A stretch of DNA of 43,737 nt from Nostoc sp. T09 (GCF_002154695.1 NZ_MTAV01000262.1:1-43737), one strand, 5' to 3'. Positions 25,727 through 35,676 are shown, counted from the stretch's first letter. Numbers and translations are program-made. Notes: generated by a model not told the origin, from the sequence alone.

Positions 25727-26647
25727 TTACCTCTGAATAATGCTAAAAGAGCGACTAGCCATTTGAATTAATCTTGCGGTTGTTTTGTTTCTATTTACTG
25801 TTAAACGCGAAATCCGGTATTTATCATTTAACCAACGGAACCTTAAGATTGTGCTGTTATAAAGATAACCGGATTGGTAGTATTTACTAGCATAAGTTTC
25901 TACTTGATGATTCATAGAGCCATAGGGATATGCAATGTGTGCGGCGATTTCCTGCTCTGGAGCTAATCCAGCCATGCATTCCCTGAGGTGAGTTTGAGCT
26001 TGGGCCAGTTCTTGATTCAAATCCTGCACAGTCAGTGTAACCAAGTTTTTGTGGCTCTGACCATGAGATTGAATATCATAAAATCCCTTTTTAAATCCGG
26101 TTCTTAAATCCTCACAACTCAAATAAGTTGTGGATGGATGATTAACTTTAGATAGAGTCCCAGGATTTACAAATAGAACAACTTTAATTTTTTGATTGAA
26201 CTCTTTTTCTAACCTTTCTAAAATCGGAATAAGATTAGTATAAACTGTTTTATAGCTGTCATCAAAGCTTAACATAATAGGTTTTTTGCCTACATATTTT
26301 TCTGGAATATCTTGAGAACAGTTAATAAAGTAATCATACATTTCTTGTGTAGATAGAAACCAATAATTATTAGCAGCTAAATCCTCTAGAAACTCTTCTA
26401 GATTTTGCATAGGATAAGCCATTCTCTGAGCTATGGGGTTCTGAGCTATTCCCAGATTAGAATTATTTAAATCAACAATGCCATGAAATCCCAAAATAGG
26501 AATTCTCGGAGCATTTATATATGAAAGAGTTATAAGAAGGGTAAAAAAGAATACAATACTATATAAGGAAAAAAATTGAAAATCACCTATTTTTTTACGG
26601 GAGAATCTTTGGCGTTTTGATTTTTGACGCTCTAATTTAAAAAGCAT
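25727..26647 (-). CDS. Polysaccharide deacetylase (NodB-like) membrane-anchored protein
   Basis: The 306-residue protein has a basic N-terminus and a membrane helix near residues 26-45 (FFSLYSIVFFFTLLITLSYI), which would anchor it with the catalytic part outside the cytoplasm. The NodB homology domain has PILGFHGIVDL, IMLSFDDSYKTVYTNLIPIL (catalytic Asp and metal Asp), and DIQSHGQSHKNLVTL (metal His pair). YPYGSMNHQVETYA follows. It probably removes acetyl groups from an envelope or extracellular polysaccharide. The DUF5009 gene lies 75 bp downstream in the same direction, perhaps an opposing acetylation activity. Confidence 0.88.
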   Translation of the reverse strand: MLFKLERQKSKRQRFSRKKIGDFQFFSLYSIVFFFTLLITLSYINAPRIPILGFHGIVDLNNSNLGIAQNPIAQRMAYPMQNLEEFLEDLAANNYWFLSTQEMYDYFINCSQDIPEKYVGKKPIMLSFDDSYKTVYTNLIPILERLEKEFNQKIKVVLFVNPGTLSKVNHPSTTYLSCEDLRTGFKKGFYDIQSHGQSHKNLVTLTVQDLNQELAQAQTHLRECMAGLAPEQEIAAHIAYPYGSMNHQVETYASKYYQSGYLYNSTILRFRWLNDKYRISRLTVNRNKTTARLIQMASRSFSIIQR

Positions 26648-26733
26648 TTTTAGTGAGGAAGTATTACTAGATATTTGTACTTATAATCTGTCAAATTAAA
26701 AAATTCTGTATATCTAGTTGACTGACAAAAAAA

Positions 26734-26807
26734 CCACGAATATGGAGAAATTTAGGCTTTAAATTTAAAACCAAAATATCTCTATAGTTTTTGCACTTAA
26801 TTCGTGG
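26734..26807. repeat. Small inverted-repeat element
   Basis: CCACGAAT (26734-26741) and ATTCGTGG (26800-26807) form an 8-bp end stem around an AT-rich centre that includes a TTAAATTTAA palindrome. It is non-coding, 74 bp long and probably one of the short fold-back elements scattered in this genome. The remaining DNA up to 26969 shows no gene. Confidence 0.4.
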
Positions 26808-26969
26808 ATTATACAATCAACGCCTGAACCGTTCCTGACAGCTTGGGAAAAATATAGCACGGCTTCTGTCGTAATGGCAGGGTTGTAAAATGTTCTTACA
26901 CATCAATCTTTATTTCCCCTTACCTTAGCCTAGGAAAAGGTGCGCATTCTGCAAGCAGCCACTCCGCGT

Positions 26970-27235
26970 CTAAAATGACATTACTAATATTAAGCGATTG
27001 CTAAAATATTGTCTTAATGCACCTGAAGTCTGATGTTTCAAAAACTCCAATATGGAGATTTCCTTGTTAAAAATGGTTTGCAGCAATTCACGTAGCTGGA
27101 ATAAAGGCAAAGAATGTCAACCTAAATCAAAAAATTGTGATCGCGTCCAACTTTGTCTAGTTGGAAGATTTTTCGCCAAACATCGGCGATCGCTTTATAC
27201 TTTCAAATGCTGGAGATTTCGCCTCAGATATACTC
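26970..27235 (-). pseudogene. Broken carrier-protein domain remnant downstream of the NRPS
   Basis: Read on the minus strand past the NRPS stop (27238-27236), the same frame gives KAIADVWRKIFQLDKVG and RDHNF, a normal carrier-domain start. A six-T run then has one base too few to keep frame. In the shifted frame FDLG is followed by TGA (27119-27117) where a GGA glycine is expected, then HSLPLFQLRELLQTIF and the rest of a carrier fold, ending at TAG (26972-26970). The serine for phosphopantetheine is present. Extra TGA stops lie at 27226 and 27205. It is thus a decayed PCP/ACP domain. Confidence 0.75.
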
Positions 27236-30200
27236 TCAGTTGATGGGTAAACTCTTCTGTGCTAAACGTTCTGCATCGTTGAGCAAACGGATTTGTGCCA
27301 ATTTTTGGTTAGAATCAGTAGCAATGGCTGCTAACAAAGTTTGAAATTGCTCGCTCATGCGAGCGATCGCCTGACGCTCAAATAAGTCGCTATTATACTC
27401 CCAAGTAGCTTTAAGTCCAGTTGCAGTTTCTACCATTGATAGAGTCAAATCAAACTTCGCTGTCATTGGCTCTATATTGATGGGAGTTACAGAAATTCCG
27501 GGTAGTTCCCAAGGACGAGAGGCGGATTCTAAATTAAACACAACTTCCAGCAATGGACTCTGGGTAAGAGAACGATCTGGTTGTAAGGTTTTCATAAGTT
27601 GCTCAAAAGGAACATCCTGGTGAGCATAGGCTGCTAATGCTACCTCGCGTACCTGATTCAGCAGTTCCCTAAAACTAAAATTTTCTGAAATCTTGAACCG
27701 CAGCATGAGAATATTGACGAACAACCCAATGAGGGATTTAGTATCCTGGTGGTGGCGGTTGGCAATGGGAGAACCAACTAAAATATCTTCGCGATCGCTA
27801 TAGCGATATAGCAAGGTGACAAATGCTGCTAGCAAAGTCATAAACAGCGTTACACCTGATTGCTGGCTCAGGGTTTTTATTTGCTGGGAGAGATGAGCAT
27901 CAATATCCAACTCTAAGCTGCTACCCTTAAATTTATGCAAGGCTTTTCGCGGTTTATCTGTAGGTAGTTGCAGCAATGGTTGCACATTTAATAACTGCCG
28001 AGTCCAGTAGTTAAGTTGTCGTTGTAATACTTTTGTTGTTAACAACTCCCACTGCCAAAGCGTATAGTCTACATACTGAATAGGTAAACCTGGTAAGGGA
28101 GAAGGCTTATCTGCACAGAAGGCTGGATACAAGCTAGATAACTCTTGCAGCAAAATCCCCATCGACCAAGCATCACAAACAATATGATGTATGGTCAGCA
28201 GTAAGACGTATTCCAATTCTGATATTTGCAACAGCTTGGCTCGGATCAGAGAATCTTTAGCCAAGTCAAAGGGTATATGGGCTTCTATTTTGGCTAACTG
28301 TTGTACCTCGTTGTCTTGGTCTGGTGAATTCTGCAACTTAACCACAGATAAGCTAATAGTGGCAGTAGGATTAATCACCTGTACTGTCAAACCATTAACT
28401 ACCTGAAAGTGACTCCGCAAGCTGGCGTGACGTTGAACAATTTCCTGGATGCTACGCTCTAGAGCATTGATATTTAAATTGCCGACAAGCCGGACTGCAA
28501 GTGGCATATTGTAAGTTGCATTTTTTCCTACCACCTGATCGAAAAACCAAAGTCTTGCTTGGGCAAAAGATAGAGGAAATTCTGTTTGGTCTTGTGAAAC
28601 AGGAGCGATAGCAGGTACTATATGCCTCAAATCTGTTTGACGATAACTAGTAATTAACCTTTCTAGTTCGGCTACTGTCGGCGCTTCAAACAAACAGCCC
28701 AAGGGTAGTTCTATCTGATAAGCTTGCCGCAACCGGGAAATAACTTGCATCGCCAGGAAGGAATGTCCTCCCAAGGTAAAGAAGTTGTCGTAAATTCCAA
28801 TTTCTTCCAAACCTAGGACTGTGGCAATAATATCAGCAATCACAGCTTCCGTAGGTGTGTGCGGCGGTACAAATTGATTTTCCCGTTCTAAATTGAGATC
28901 AGCTTCAGGTAGTGCCCTGTGGTTAACATTTCCATTGGGTGTGAGGGGAATGTGTTTGAGAATCACAAAGGTTGTCGGCACCATGTACTCTGGCAGTTTT
29001 TGCTGCAAAAAACTACGTAGTGCAGTTGATTTTAAAGTACAGGTTTTTTCTTTACTGGCTTCCTCTGATGGTACAACGTAAGCAACTAAGTATTTCTCTT
29101 TGGATGAGTTGGTGTTGATTGTGACTACGGACTGCTGTACCTTTGGATGCTGAGCAAGTACATTTTCGATATCTTCTAGCTGAATACGGAAACCCCGGAT
29201 TTTCACTTGCTGGTCAATTCGTCCCAGAAATTCTATGTTGCCATCTGGTAGATAGCGGGCGAGGTCACCAGTTTTGGACAAGCGTGCGCCAAGCTGAGAG
29301 CTAAATGGATGGGGGATAAAAGTTTTTGCTGTCAGATCTGGTTGGTTAAAGTAACCCCTCGCTAGTCCATCGCCACCAATGTAGAGTTCTCCAGGTATGC
29401 CAACTGGTACTGCCTGTAATTGCGCATCGAGCAAATACACTTGAGTATTGGCAATTGGGCGACCGATGGGAACAGTAGCATCAATATTAGATGCATCCGT
29501 TAGTTGGTAACAGCAGGTAAGAACCGTATTCTCTGTTGAACCATAACAATTAATTAGCTTTAATTCTGGGGCAGCGTGCAAAAGTTTCTTAACGTGGGGA
29601 ACAGATAAAACATCTCCCACTGCTAGTAGTTGCTTTAACTTTTTTAATTCTGCCAGGTGCTCATCTACCATTAAACGAAATAATCCGGCCGTCAGGCACA
29701 GAGTTGTCACCTGATGTTGTCGAATTGCTTGTGCCAACTCTAGCAAAGACGGAGTGTGGGAAGGCGCGATCGCTAAACGTGCTCCATTGAGTAAGCTACC
29801 CCAAATTTCTAGCGTTGCCGCATCAAAAGTAATGGGAGCTAACTGAAGAAAAACTTCTTCTTTAGTAAAGTTGGCATAGTTATTACCTTTAACTAAAGAC
29901 ACTACACCTCGATGGGTGATGCTCACACCTTTGGGTTTGCCAATAGAGGCAGATGTATACATGACATAAGCTAAATTTGCCGATGTCATTGATGGTGACG
30001 GGTTTTTTTGGCTGTGTTGCGCAATGATGTTCTCGTCTGTATCCAGGCAAACTAGATGTGCTTGATGTGTAGGTAAAGTTTCCAGCAATTGTGTTTGCGT
30101 CAGCAACACTGAGACTTGAGTTTCTTCTAATATGTCTGCCAAGTCTTCTTGAGGAGAGGTAGGATCTATGGGCACGTACACACCACCCGCTTTAAGAATC

Positions 30201-32029
30201 CCCAAAATTCCGATAATCATTAACACAGAGCGCTCTACACAAATCCCTACCAGAGCTTCTGTCCCGACGCCTAGAGATTGCAAGTAGTGCGCTAGCTGAT
30301 TGGCTTTTTGATTTAATTCTTGATAGGTGATCTGTTGGTCTGTAAATACCAAGGCTACTGCATTTGGTGTCAATTCTACCTGCTGTGCAAATAACTCATG
30401 GATGCATTTATCTTGAGGATATTCTGTGTTGTTTTTATTCCATGCAACTAATAATTGATGTCTTTCAGTTGCTGTTAACAAAGAGAATTCTCCAAGGCGT
30501 TGCTCTGGGTTGGTGGCAATTCCCTTTAGTAAAGTCTGGTAATGACTTTGCATCTTAGCGATAGTTGCAGAATCAAACAAGTCGGTACTATATTCCCAAG
30601 CAACGTAGAAGTCATTACCTGCTTCCATAATCCTCAAGTTAATGTCAAATGCCGCTCCCCGCTGTGCTCCGAGATGCGGCAAAATTTCAATTTCCATCCC
30701 CTGTTGTTCGAGATTTTTAGAAGTTTGAAAACTGCGATATTTATGCCAACTAAAACACGTAGACACGAGGGGAGAACGACTGCGATCGCGCTCAATTTTT
30801 AATTGTTCAACTAAAAAAGAAAAAGGAGCCTCTTGATGCTGGAGCACTCCGATTACTATGCTGCGTAACTGAATTAGTAATTCTTTGAAGGTTGGGTTCC
30901 CAGCTAAATGAGCACGCAAGACATTTATATTAGTAAAATAACCAATAATTTTCTGAAACTCTTTGCTACCCAACCTACCTGCTATGGGAGTTCCTACCAG
31001 AATTTCTTCTTGACCTGTATAACGGTAAAGTAGAGCAAAGAATGCTGTTAGCATAACTGTATAAAGAGAAGCTCTTTGAATGTTTTTTAGCTTCTTCAGT
31101 TTTTGAATCAGTTCTGGGTCTAACTTGAAAATAGCGGTATCGCCCCGATAACTTTGCACTGGGGGGTAAGGTCGATGCCTATAGCGAGCTTCGCTAACGA
31201 TAGGCAAATTTAAAGTTGGTAATACACCTTCTAGCTGTTTGTGCCAATATTCCCAAAGTTTTTCTTGGGAACTCGCCAGCATCTCTGTTTGCCAGCGCAC
31301 ATAGTCTGTATATTGACATTTAGGAAAGGGGATACCAAAAGAAATTGAGGATTGAGTATTAATTTCGGCAGCATACAACAGTTGGAGTTCTTCGATTAAT
31401 AACTCAAAAGACCACATATCTCCAGCAATGTGGTGCATTACAATTAATTGAATGTTTCCTTGCGTTGTATTGCTAAACAGTTTTACCCGCAATACCGGAC
31501 CAACTTCTAGATCAAAAGGACGATCTGTTTCTAAATAAATTTGCGACTTTAAATATTCTTCACTCCAAGAAGAAGCATCTATCACTTCTATGTCAATTTC
31601 TAGATAAGAGTGGATCTGTTGAATTGGTTGGCCGTTGCGAATCGCATAAGTAGTGCGGAGAATTGTATGGCGATCAACGAGCTGCTGCCATGCTCGTTCC
31701 CAGGCTTCTAGATCCAATTCAGAATGAATTCGCGCCGCCATAAAAATATGATAAGCAACGCTTTTTGGTGCCATCTGGTAAAGGAACCACAAGGCTTGTT
31801 GACCGTGAGAAAGTGAACAAAACGATGTGGTGTCTTCTAATTGACAAGAAGAAGAACTATCAGATTGCTTCAGGATTGCTAGTATTTCTGCTTCTTGCTC
31901 TCGCAGTTGAGCTAACAGGGCAGGAGAGAGGCTCTCTTTGACCGCTTCATAGCGTAGGCTGTTGCCCTCTGTCCAGAACTTCACGTTAAGACATCGCAGC
32001 TCTAACAACAACTCATCAACTGTTTTCAT
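27236..32029 (-). CDS. Non-ribosomal peptide synthetase (docking-C-A-PCP-C), probably decayed
   Basis: The 1597-residue frame has a TubC-type docking domain (1-55), a condensation domain (about 70-500, HHIAGDMWS with His199-His200), an adenylation domain (about 540-1050), a carrier domain (Ser1090 in LGGHSFLAMQ) and a second condensation domain (about 1165-1590, HHIVCDAWS with His1281-His1282). Several core motifs are unusual. A3 reads YTSASIGKPKG (canonical YTSGSTGKPKG). A10 reads NGNVNHRALP, so the catalytic Lys is Asn1034. The specificity pocket reads roughly D-A-L-C-L-V-C-V-L. Both condensation motifs lack the usual Gly after Asp. The protein ends right after the second C domain. A broken carrier follows. 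The upstream partner is not in the window. Confidence 0.85.
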   Translation of the reverse strand: MKTVDELLLELRCLNVKFWTEGNSLRYEAVKESLSPALLAQLREQEAEILAILKQSDSSSSCQLEDTTSFCSLSHGQQALWFLYQMAPKSVAYHIFMAARIHSELDLEAWERAWQQLVDRHTILRTTYAIRNGQPIQQIHSYLEIDIEVIDASSWSEEYLKSQIYLETDRPFDLEVGPVLRVKLFSNTTQGNIQLIVMHHIAGDMWSFELLIEELQLLYAAEINTQSSISFGIPFPKCQYTDYVRWQTEMLASSQEKLWEYWHKQLEGVLPTLNLPIVSEARYRHRPYPPVQSYRGDTAIFKLDPELIQKLKKLKNIQRASLYTVMLTAFFALLYRYTGQEEILVGTPIAGRLGSKEFQKIIGYFTNINVLRAHLAGNPTFKELLIQLRSIVIGVLQHQEAPFSFLVEQLKIERDRSRSPLVSTCFSWHKYRSFQTSKNLEQQGMEIEILPHLGAQRGAAFDINLRIMEAGNDFYVAWEYSTDLFDSATIAKMQSHYQTLLKGIATNPEQRLGEFSLLTATERHQLLVAWNKNNTEYPQDKCIHELFAQQVELTPNAVALVFTDQQITYQELNQKANQLAHYLQSLGVGTEALVGICVERSVLMIIGILGILKAGGVYVPIDPTSPQEDLADILEETQVSVLLTQTQLLETLPTHQAHLVCLDTDENIIAQHSQKNPSPSMTSANLAYVMYTSASIGKPKGVSITHRGVVSLVKGNNYANFTKEEVFLQLAPITFDAATLEIWGSLLNGARLAIAPSHTPSLLELAQAIRQHQVTTLCLTAGLFRLMVDEHLAELKKLKQLLAVGDVLSVPHVKKLLHAAPELKLINCYGSTENTVLTCCYQLTDASNIDATVPIGRPIANTQVYLLDAQLQAVPVGIPGELYIGGDGLARGYFNQPDLTAKTFIPHPFSSQLGARLSKTGDLARYLPDGNIEFLGRIDQQVKIRGFRIQLEDIENVLAQHPKVQQSVVTINTNSSKEKYLVAYVVPSEEASKEKTCTLKSTALRSFLQQKLPEYMVPTTFVILKHIPLTPNGNVNHRALPEADLNLERENQFVPPHTPTEAVIADIIATVLGLEEIGIYDNFFTLGGHSFLAMQVISRLRQAYQIELPLGCLFEAPTVAELERLITSYRQTDLRHIVPAIAPVSQDQTEFPLSFAQARLWFFDQVVGKNATYNMPLAVRLVGNLNINALERSIQEIVQRHASLRSHFQVVNGLTVQVINPTATISLSVVKLQNSPDQDNEVQQLAKIEAHIPFDLAKDSLIRAKLLQISELEYVLLLTIHHIVCDAWSMGILLQELSSLYPAFCADKPSPLPGLPIQYVDYTLWQWELLTTKVLQRQLNYWTRQLLNVQPLLQLPTDKPRKALHKFKGSSLELDIDAHLSQQIKTLSQQSGVTLFMTLLAAFVTLLYRYSDREDILVGSPIANRHHQDTKSLIGLFVNILMLRFKISENFSFRELLNQVREVALAAYAHQDVPFEQLMKTLQPDRSLTQSPLLEVVFNLESASRPWELPGISVTPINIEPMTAKFDLTLSMVETATGLKATWEYNSDLFERQAIARMSEQFQTLLAAIATDSNQKLAQIRLLNDAERLAQKSLPIN

Positions 32030-32977
32030 TTATATATTTTCCTTTGAGCAATCCACAGAATCTAAAATTTTTAAATAACTATCATGACCTGCGTACAACT
32101 GGACGCATCAAGAAGGGACTAGTACTATTACACGAAGTTCAAAATTCAAAATTATTATGAATATAAATTTTCTCGGTGGGTATCACTCACCAAAATTCTG
32201 GCAATACGTATATTTCAAAACTCAAGCATGAATTCTTTACCAAGATGTTTGAGAATTAATATCTCTTCATTCTTAGCCTTCATTTTTATGTTTTCATTAG
32301 AGTTAATTAAGAAATATTTTTTCACTGATTTGACTTAGCTAATTGTTCTGACTTTTTATCAGACGTTAGTTGTATTACAGTCATATGTTGTATTTGTTGA
32401 TTATTAAAAAACACTAAAAGATTTAAAAACTAGATTACAAGCAAGAAAAGTTAAATTATTTTAGAAATAAATGTAATTAAAATTAAACTATGTTTACCCA
32501 GAAAACCGTAGGTTTCTTTAAATCAGGTAAAGCTCCGAAGCCCAAGCAAAACTGAATAATCTACCCTCCTTACCAAACTCCAGCTTACAAAAAGTAGGGG
32601 ATTTATATAAAAATTTGGATACAAAGAAAACAGCCAAAAATTTATTTAAACGATATAACTGTTTAAGCTCAACTACAAACTGCTTAGGCAACAATATAAA
32701 AATCAATTTTGAGAAAATCGTCAGTATAAGTACTAGTTTTTTGTTATATCTGTGTTGTAAATTCAGTGATTTTACAGAATTTAGAAATGATTATTTAATA
32801 TTTTAATACTGCGTTACACTAATTTTGAGATTTACACCTGACCAAGTTTCTTCGGCAAATTATGACGATTTCAGGAAAAATTTAGAAAAAATTTTTTAGA
32901 AAGTAAAAAATTCTCAGTTGTTATACTGATTGCTATTCTGAAAAATAGAAATCTTTCTTTACACTTGTGATAAATTT
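32030..32977. other. AT-rich intergenic region upstream of the NRPS
   Basis: About 950 bp without a credible gene. Small frames at 32518-32706 (minus) and 32615-32806 (plus) overlap each other and lack family features. A few ATTCAAAATT-type words occur near 32135. The NRPS promoter is expected here; an AAAGGAAAA ribosome site lies just before the NRPS ATG. Confidence 0.4.
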
Positions 32978-33150
32978 GAGCGTTACGAACTAGTAAGTTC
33001 ATAAATGAAATGGGATTACTATAGCAGTCCTATTTCATTTGTGAAAAAACAAATTTAATTTGTATATCCTTCTTTCTCGTTCTCTATTACCTGTTCCTTC
33101 TTCCCTAACTCAACGAGTAATTTCACAACTCCTACACGGATTGCTATATA
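32978..33150. repeat. Second copy of the dispersed repeat, inverted
   Basis: Read on the minus strand this segment starts ATATAGCAATCCG, has a GGGAAGAAGGAACAGG-like purine tract and ends near ATGAACTTACTAGTTCGTAA. It matches the layout of bases 1-165 of the window in reverse orientation. It lies between the NRPS leader and the hypothetical gene at 33179. Confidence 0.5.
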
Positions 33151-33178
33151 TTCTCTACAGAAAGTTAGAAAAGAGGAG

Positions 33179-33661
33179 TTATTTTGGCTGACGCTCAAGG
33201 CTCGCTTCTATCGTACTATTTAAAAAATGACCAGCCAGAATAGCACTACTTAAATAGTAAGAATCATCTGATAATTGATGCAATGTTTCAAACCCACTAC
33301 GACGTTGGCGATCGTTTAGTGCCCAGTAACGCTGCACAATTGTTGATACACCAATCAAACCCTCGCCTTCAACCTGTCCTAAAGAATTATGTTGGAGTAA
33401 AAAAGTATATTGGCGCTCTCCATCATCTAAACGCCCCTTATACTGCAAAGAGATTTCCGAGCGATCGCTACCTGGAAAAATCAGCTTTGTCGCCATTGTA
33501 AACCAGTTATCTCGATTCCAAGCCACCAAGATCATACCTTTGACATTAATCGGCATACTATTGCGTTCCAGCCAACTTCCTTGTAGTGTCCAGCGTCCGG
33601 GTTGCATTAAAAAAGTATGAGCCACCTTGTTATGTTCCTTGTCTTGCTCGAGTACCGCCAA
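33179..33661 (-). CDS. Conserved cyanobacterial hypothetical protein
   Basis: A 160-residue soluble protein I cannot assign to a named family. It looks like a beta-rich fold: FLMQPGRWTLQGSWLERN near the start, then GMILVAWNRDNWFTMATKLIFPG and EISLQYKGRLDDGERQYTFLLQHN. The C-terminal half has RYWALNDRQRRSGFETLHQL and SYYLSSAILAGHFLNSTIEA. There is no signal or membrane segment. Related chains occur in other cyanobacteria by my recollection, but their role is unknown. It is downstream of anmK on the same strand (77-bp gap) and may share its transcript. Confidence 0.75.
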   Translation of the reverse strand: MAVLEQDKEHNKVAHTFLMQPGRWTLQGSWLERNSMPINVKGMILVAWNRDNWFTMATKLIFPGSDRSEISLQYKGRLDDGERQYTFLLQHNSLGQVEGEGLIGVSTIVQRYWALNDRQRRSGFETLHQLSDDSYYLSSAILAGHFLNSTIEASLERQPK

Positions 33662-33738
33662 GACATAAAGATATATTTGAAACGCAAAAATGTCAGGCGA
33701 TCAATAAGTTAAAGTATAGCCTTCAGAAATTTGGAGTG

Positions 33739-34977
33739 CTAAGTTGTTAACTCAATACTGGGGTAAATTTCTCCCAAAAGCACTTCTTGAGGCGCACCCG
33801 TGGCGCTAGGTAAGTTCCCAGGAATACCTAATTGTCGCCAATAGGCTAAAACGGCAAAAGCGATCGCTTCTTTAAAATCTGCACTCAAACCAACTTCATC
33901 TGTAGTCAAAACGGGCACAGATGGTAATAAAGACTGTAAGCGCTGTTTCAAATAAAGATTGCGACTACCGCCACCACATAATAATACGCGATCGGGAAGT
34001 TGTGGCAAAAAGGTACGGTAACTATGAACAATCGATGCAGCAGTGAGTTCTGTTAGCGTTGCTAGTATATCCGCGGGACTGAGTTGGTATGCTTCAGCAG
34101 CTTGTAAACACTGTTGTAGATAAGTTACACCAAATAACTCTCTACCTGTAGATTTAGGCGGTGGTAGTTGAAAGTAATCTTGGGTTAGCCATTGTTCTAC
34201 TAAAGGCTGACAGGGAGTGCCAGTTGCTGCCCACTGACCATTTTCATCGTAAGTTTTAGCACCATTTGTTAGATGCTCTACAGCTAAATCCAATAGGCTA
34301 TTTCCTGGGCCCGTATCCCAGCCACGCATTTTTTCCAGCCAATTGTCACGGCGCGGCGGAATATAAGCAACATTACCAATGCCACCGATATTTTGTATAC
34401 AACGTGCTTCCTGGGGATGACTGAGCAAATAAGCGTCAACTCTTGGAACTAGAGGCGCACCATGTCCGCCAATAGCAATATCAGCAACACGGAAATTACT
34501 CACAGTTGTAATCCCCGCCAAATGAGCAATCAAATCACCGCGACCGAGTTGCAGCGTGTAACCCAAAGAAGATAAGGGGATTGTTTTTGATAAAATTGAC
34601 CCGTCCCCTTGTCCCCACGTCCCCTTGTCCATCTTCTGGGGTGGTCGATGGTAAACTGTCTGACCGTGGGAGCCAATCAAACTAGCTGGTTGATAACCAA
34701 TTTGAATATTTTGAGCAGCTTCAGCAAAAACAAAGGCGATCGCATCATCTATTTCTGCTAATTCTGCCATCGAGATGGCTTCTCCTGCGCAAACTGCCAA
34801 GATTTTTTCTCTCAGTTCTGCGGGATAGGGATATGTTGCTCCAGCTACTAACTCAACTTTCAGATCTAATTCTTGCCCGGAAATCTCTACTAAGGCAGCA
34901 TCTATACCATCAACAGATGTGCCACTAATTAAACCGATAACGCGAGTAGGTACGGTAGCTTGTTCAGTTGGATGCAT
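33739..34977 (-). CDS. anmK: Anhydro-N-acetylmuramic acid kinase
   Basis: AnmK phosphorylates and opens 1,6-anhydro-MurNAc in peptidoglycan recycling. The family start [18 protein letters not shown] is clear, as are [59 protein letters not shown], and the C-terminal [11 protein letters not shown]. At 412 residues it is longer than usual. The extra length is a stretch of about 23 residues ([20 protein letters not shown] and a few more) between HRPPQ and [11 protein letters not shown], encoded by GTCCCC-type heptad repeats. The insertion is in frame and lies before the substrate-binding block. The gene is otherwise intact. Confidence 0.93.
   Translation of the reverse strand: MHPTEQATVPTRVIGLISGTSVDGIDAALVEISGQELDLKVELVAGATYPYPAELREKILAVCAGEAISMAELAEIDDAIAFVFAEAAQNIQIGYQPASLIGSHGQTVYHRPPQKMDKGTWGQGDGSILSKTIPLSSLGYTLQLGRGDLIAHLAGITTVSNFRVADIAIGGHGAPLVPRVDAYLLSHPQEARCIQNIGGIGNVAYIPPRRDNWLEKMRGWDTGPGNSLLDLAVEHLTNGAKTYDENGQWAATGTPCQPLVEQWLTQDYFQLPPPKSTGRELFGVTYLQQCLQAAEAYQLSPADILATLTELTAASIVHSYRTFLPQLPDRVLLCGGGSRNLYLKQRLQSLLPSVPVLTTDEVGLSADFKEAIAFAVLAYWRQLGIPGNLPSATGAPQEVLLGEIYPSIELTT
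34601..34631. repeat. Heptad repeat inside anmK
   Basis: Plus-strand DNA reads as imperfect copies of a GTCCCCTTGTCCCCAC-type unit. It codes, on the minus strand, for the extra residues in AnmK. A similar tract sits in priA at 41257-41290. The source is probably a cyanobacterial short tandem repeat inserted in frame. Confidence 0.7.
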
Positions 34978-35081
34978 TGACAGAGCTTTTTTATTGCTTG
35001 CAAGGGGTAGTTTAATTTATGCAACTGCTCATGTCAAAAAAATTGCACTAATATTGCCTGAAGTTGTACAGGCATTTATTA

Positions 35082-35360
35082 CTATTGAACGGAGCAATGA
35101 ATTTGTACACGCTCACGCCCAAGTAAAATACATTTATTCCCAAGATTCTTATTTAAAGAAACTTCACTTTGATTCTCGTTTTTAGCAGCAACTAATTTTG
35201 GCAGTAGTAGCGGCGTCCAAATAGCAATTACTGCTAAAGACAACATTGCTAATTTTATTCTCTTGTTAGCTATGTTTTCTTTTGATTTACCTTGTGTTGA
35301 GTGGCTACAGACTTTCTTGGGAGACCAGAAATGGTCATTAAAGTTATAATAACTCATCAA
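35082..35360 (-). CDS. Possible small membrane or secreted protein
   Basis: A 92-residue frame with one hydrophobic stretch (IKLAMLSLAVIAIWTPLLLPKLVAA, residues about 36-60) flanked by basic residues, then a charged tail. It has no family match that I recognise, and an overlapping plus-strand frame competes in the same region. The LVAA end of the hydrophobic part could be a signal cleavage site. It is listed only as a possible gene. Confidence 0.3.
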   Translation of the reverse strand: MMSYYNFNDHFWSPKKVCSHSTQGKSKENIANKRIKLAMLSLAVIAIWTPLLLPKLVAAKNENQSEVSLNKNLGNKCILLGRERVQIHCSVQ

Positions 35361-35592
35361 TTAATGCTGTTCTATTCTCTTTTATTGGGGAATACTGTAG
35401 CAATCTTTTAAATAGTTGTCGAATCGATAATTCCTAATTTATAGAGATTTACTGGGTTTTTTCTCAACCCTACGCCATCTTACTCTGCATATATCTCTCT
35501 TAAGAATTATATTCTGATTGATCTCATCAGACAGTTATAAAAATTTCAAATCATACTACTTATTTCAATTTTGTATCATTTGATATGAATTT
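35361..35592. other. Intergenic region, no gene seen
   Basis: AT-rich DNA between the possible small gene at 35082-35360 and the hairpin at 35593, with no credible frame. The promoter of the small gene, if it is real, would be here. Confidence 0.35.
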
Positions 35593-35622
35593 AGATCCCC
35601 GACTTTAAGAATTCGGAGATCT
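35593..35622 (-). terminator. GATCCCC-type hairpin after the TPR gene
   Basis: AGATCCCCGACTT pairs imperfectly with AATTCGGAGATCT across a short loop. It lies 55 bp past the TPR gene stop on the minus strand. It is an imperfect relative of the perfect hairpin at 37198-37230. Confidence 0.55.
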
Positions 35623-35676
35623 GGGCAGGAATGTTTCTGTTGCTGCCTTCTATCAGAGAATTAAAATAGGATTTAT

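Noticed and set aside
27052-27344. Plus-strand frames of 63 codons
   Set aside because: They overlap the NRPS end and carrier remnant and have no family features.
32518-32806. Two overlapping short frames on opposite strands
   Set aside because: Both are in AT-rich DNA without motifs; neither could be supported.
34919-35185. 88-codon plus-strand frame across the anmK start
   Set aside because: It overlaps the anmK 5' end and its composition is not protein-like.
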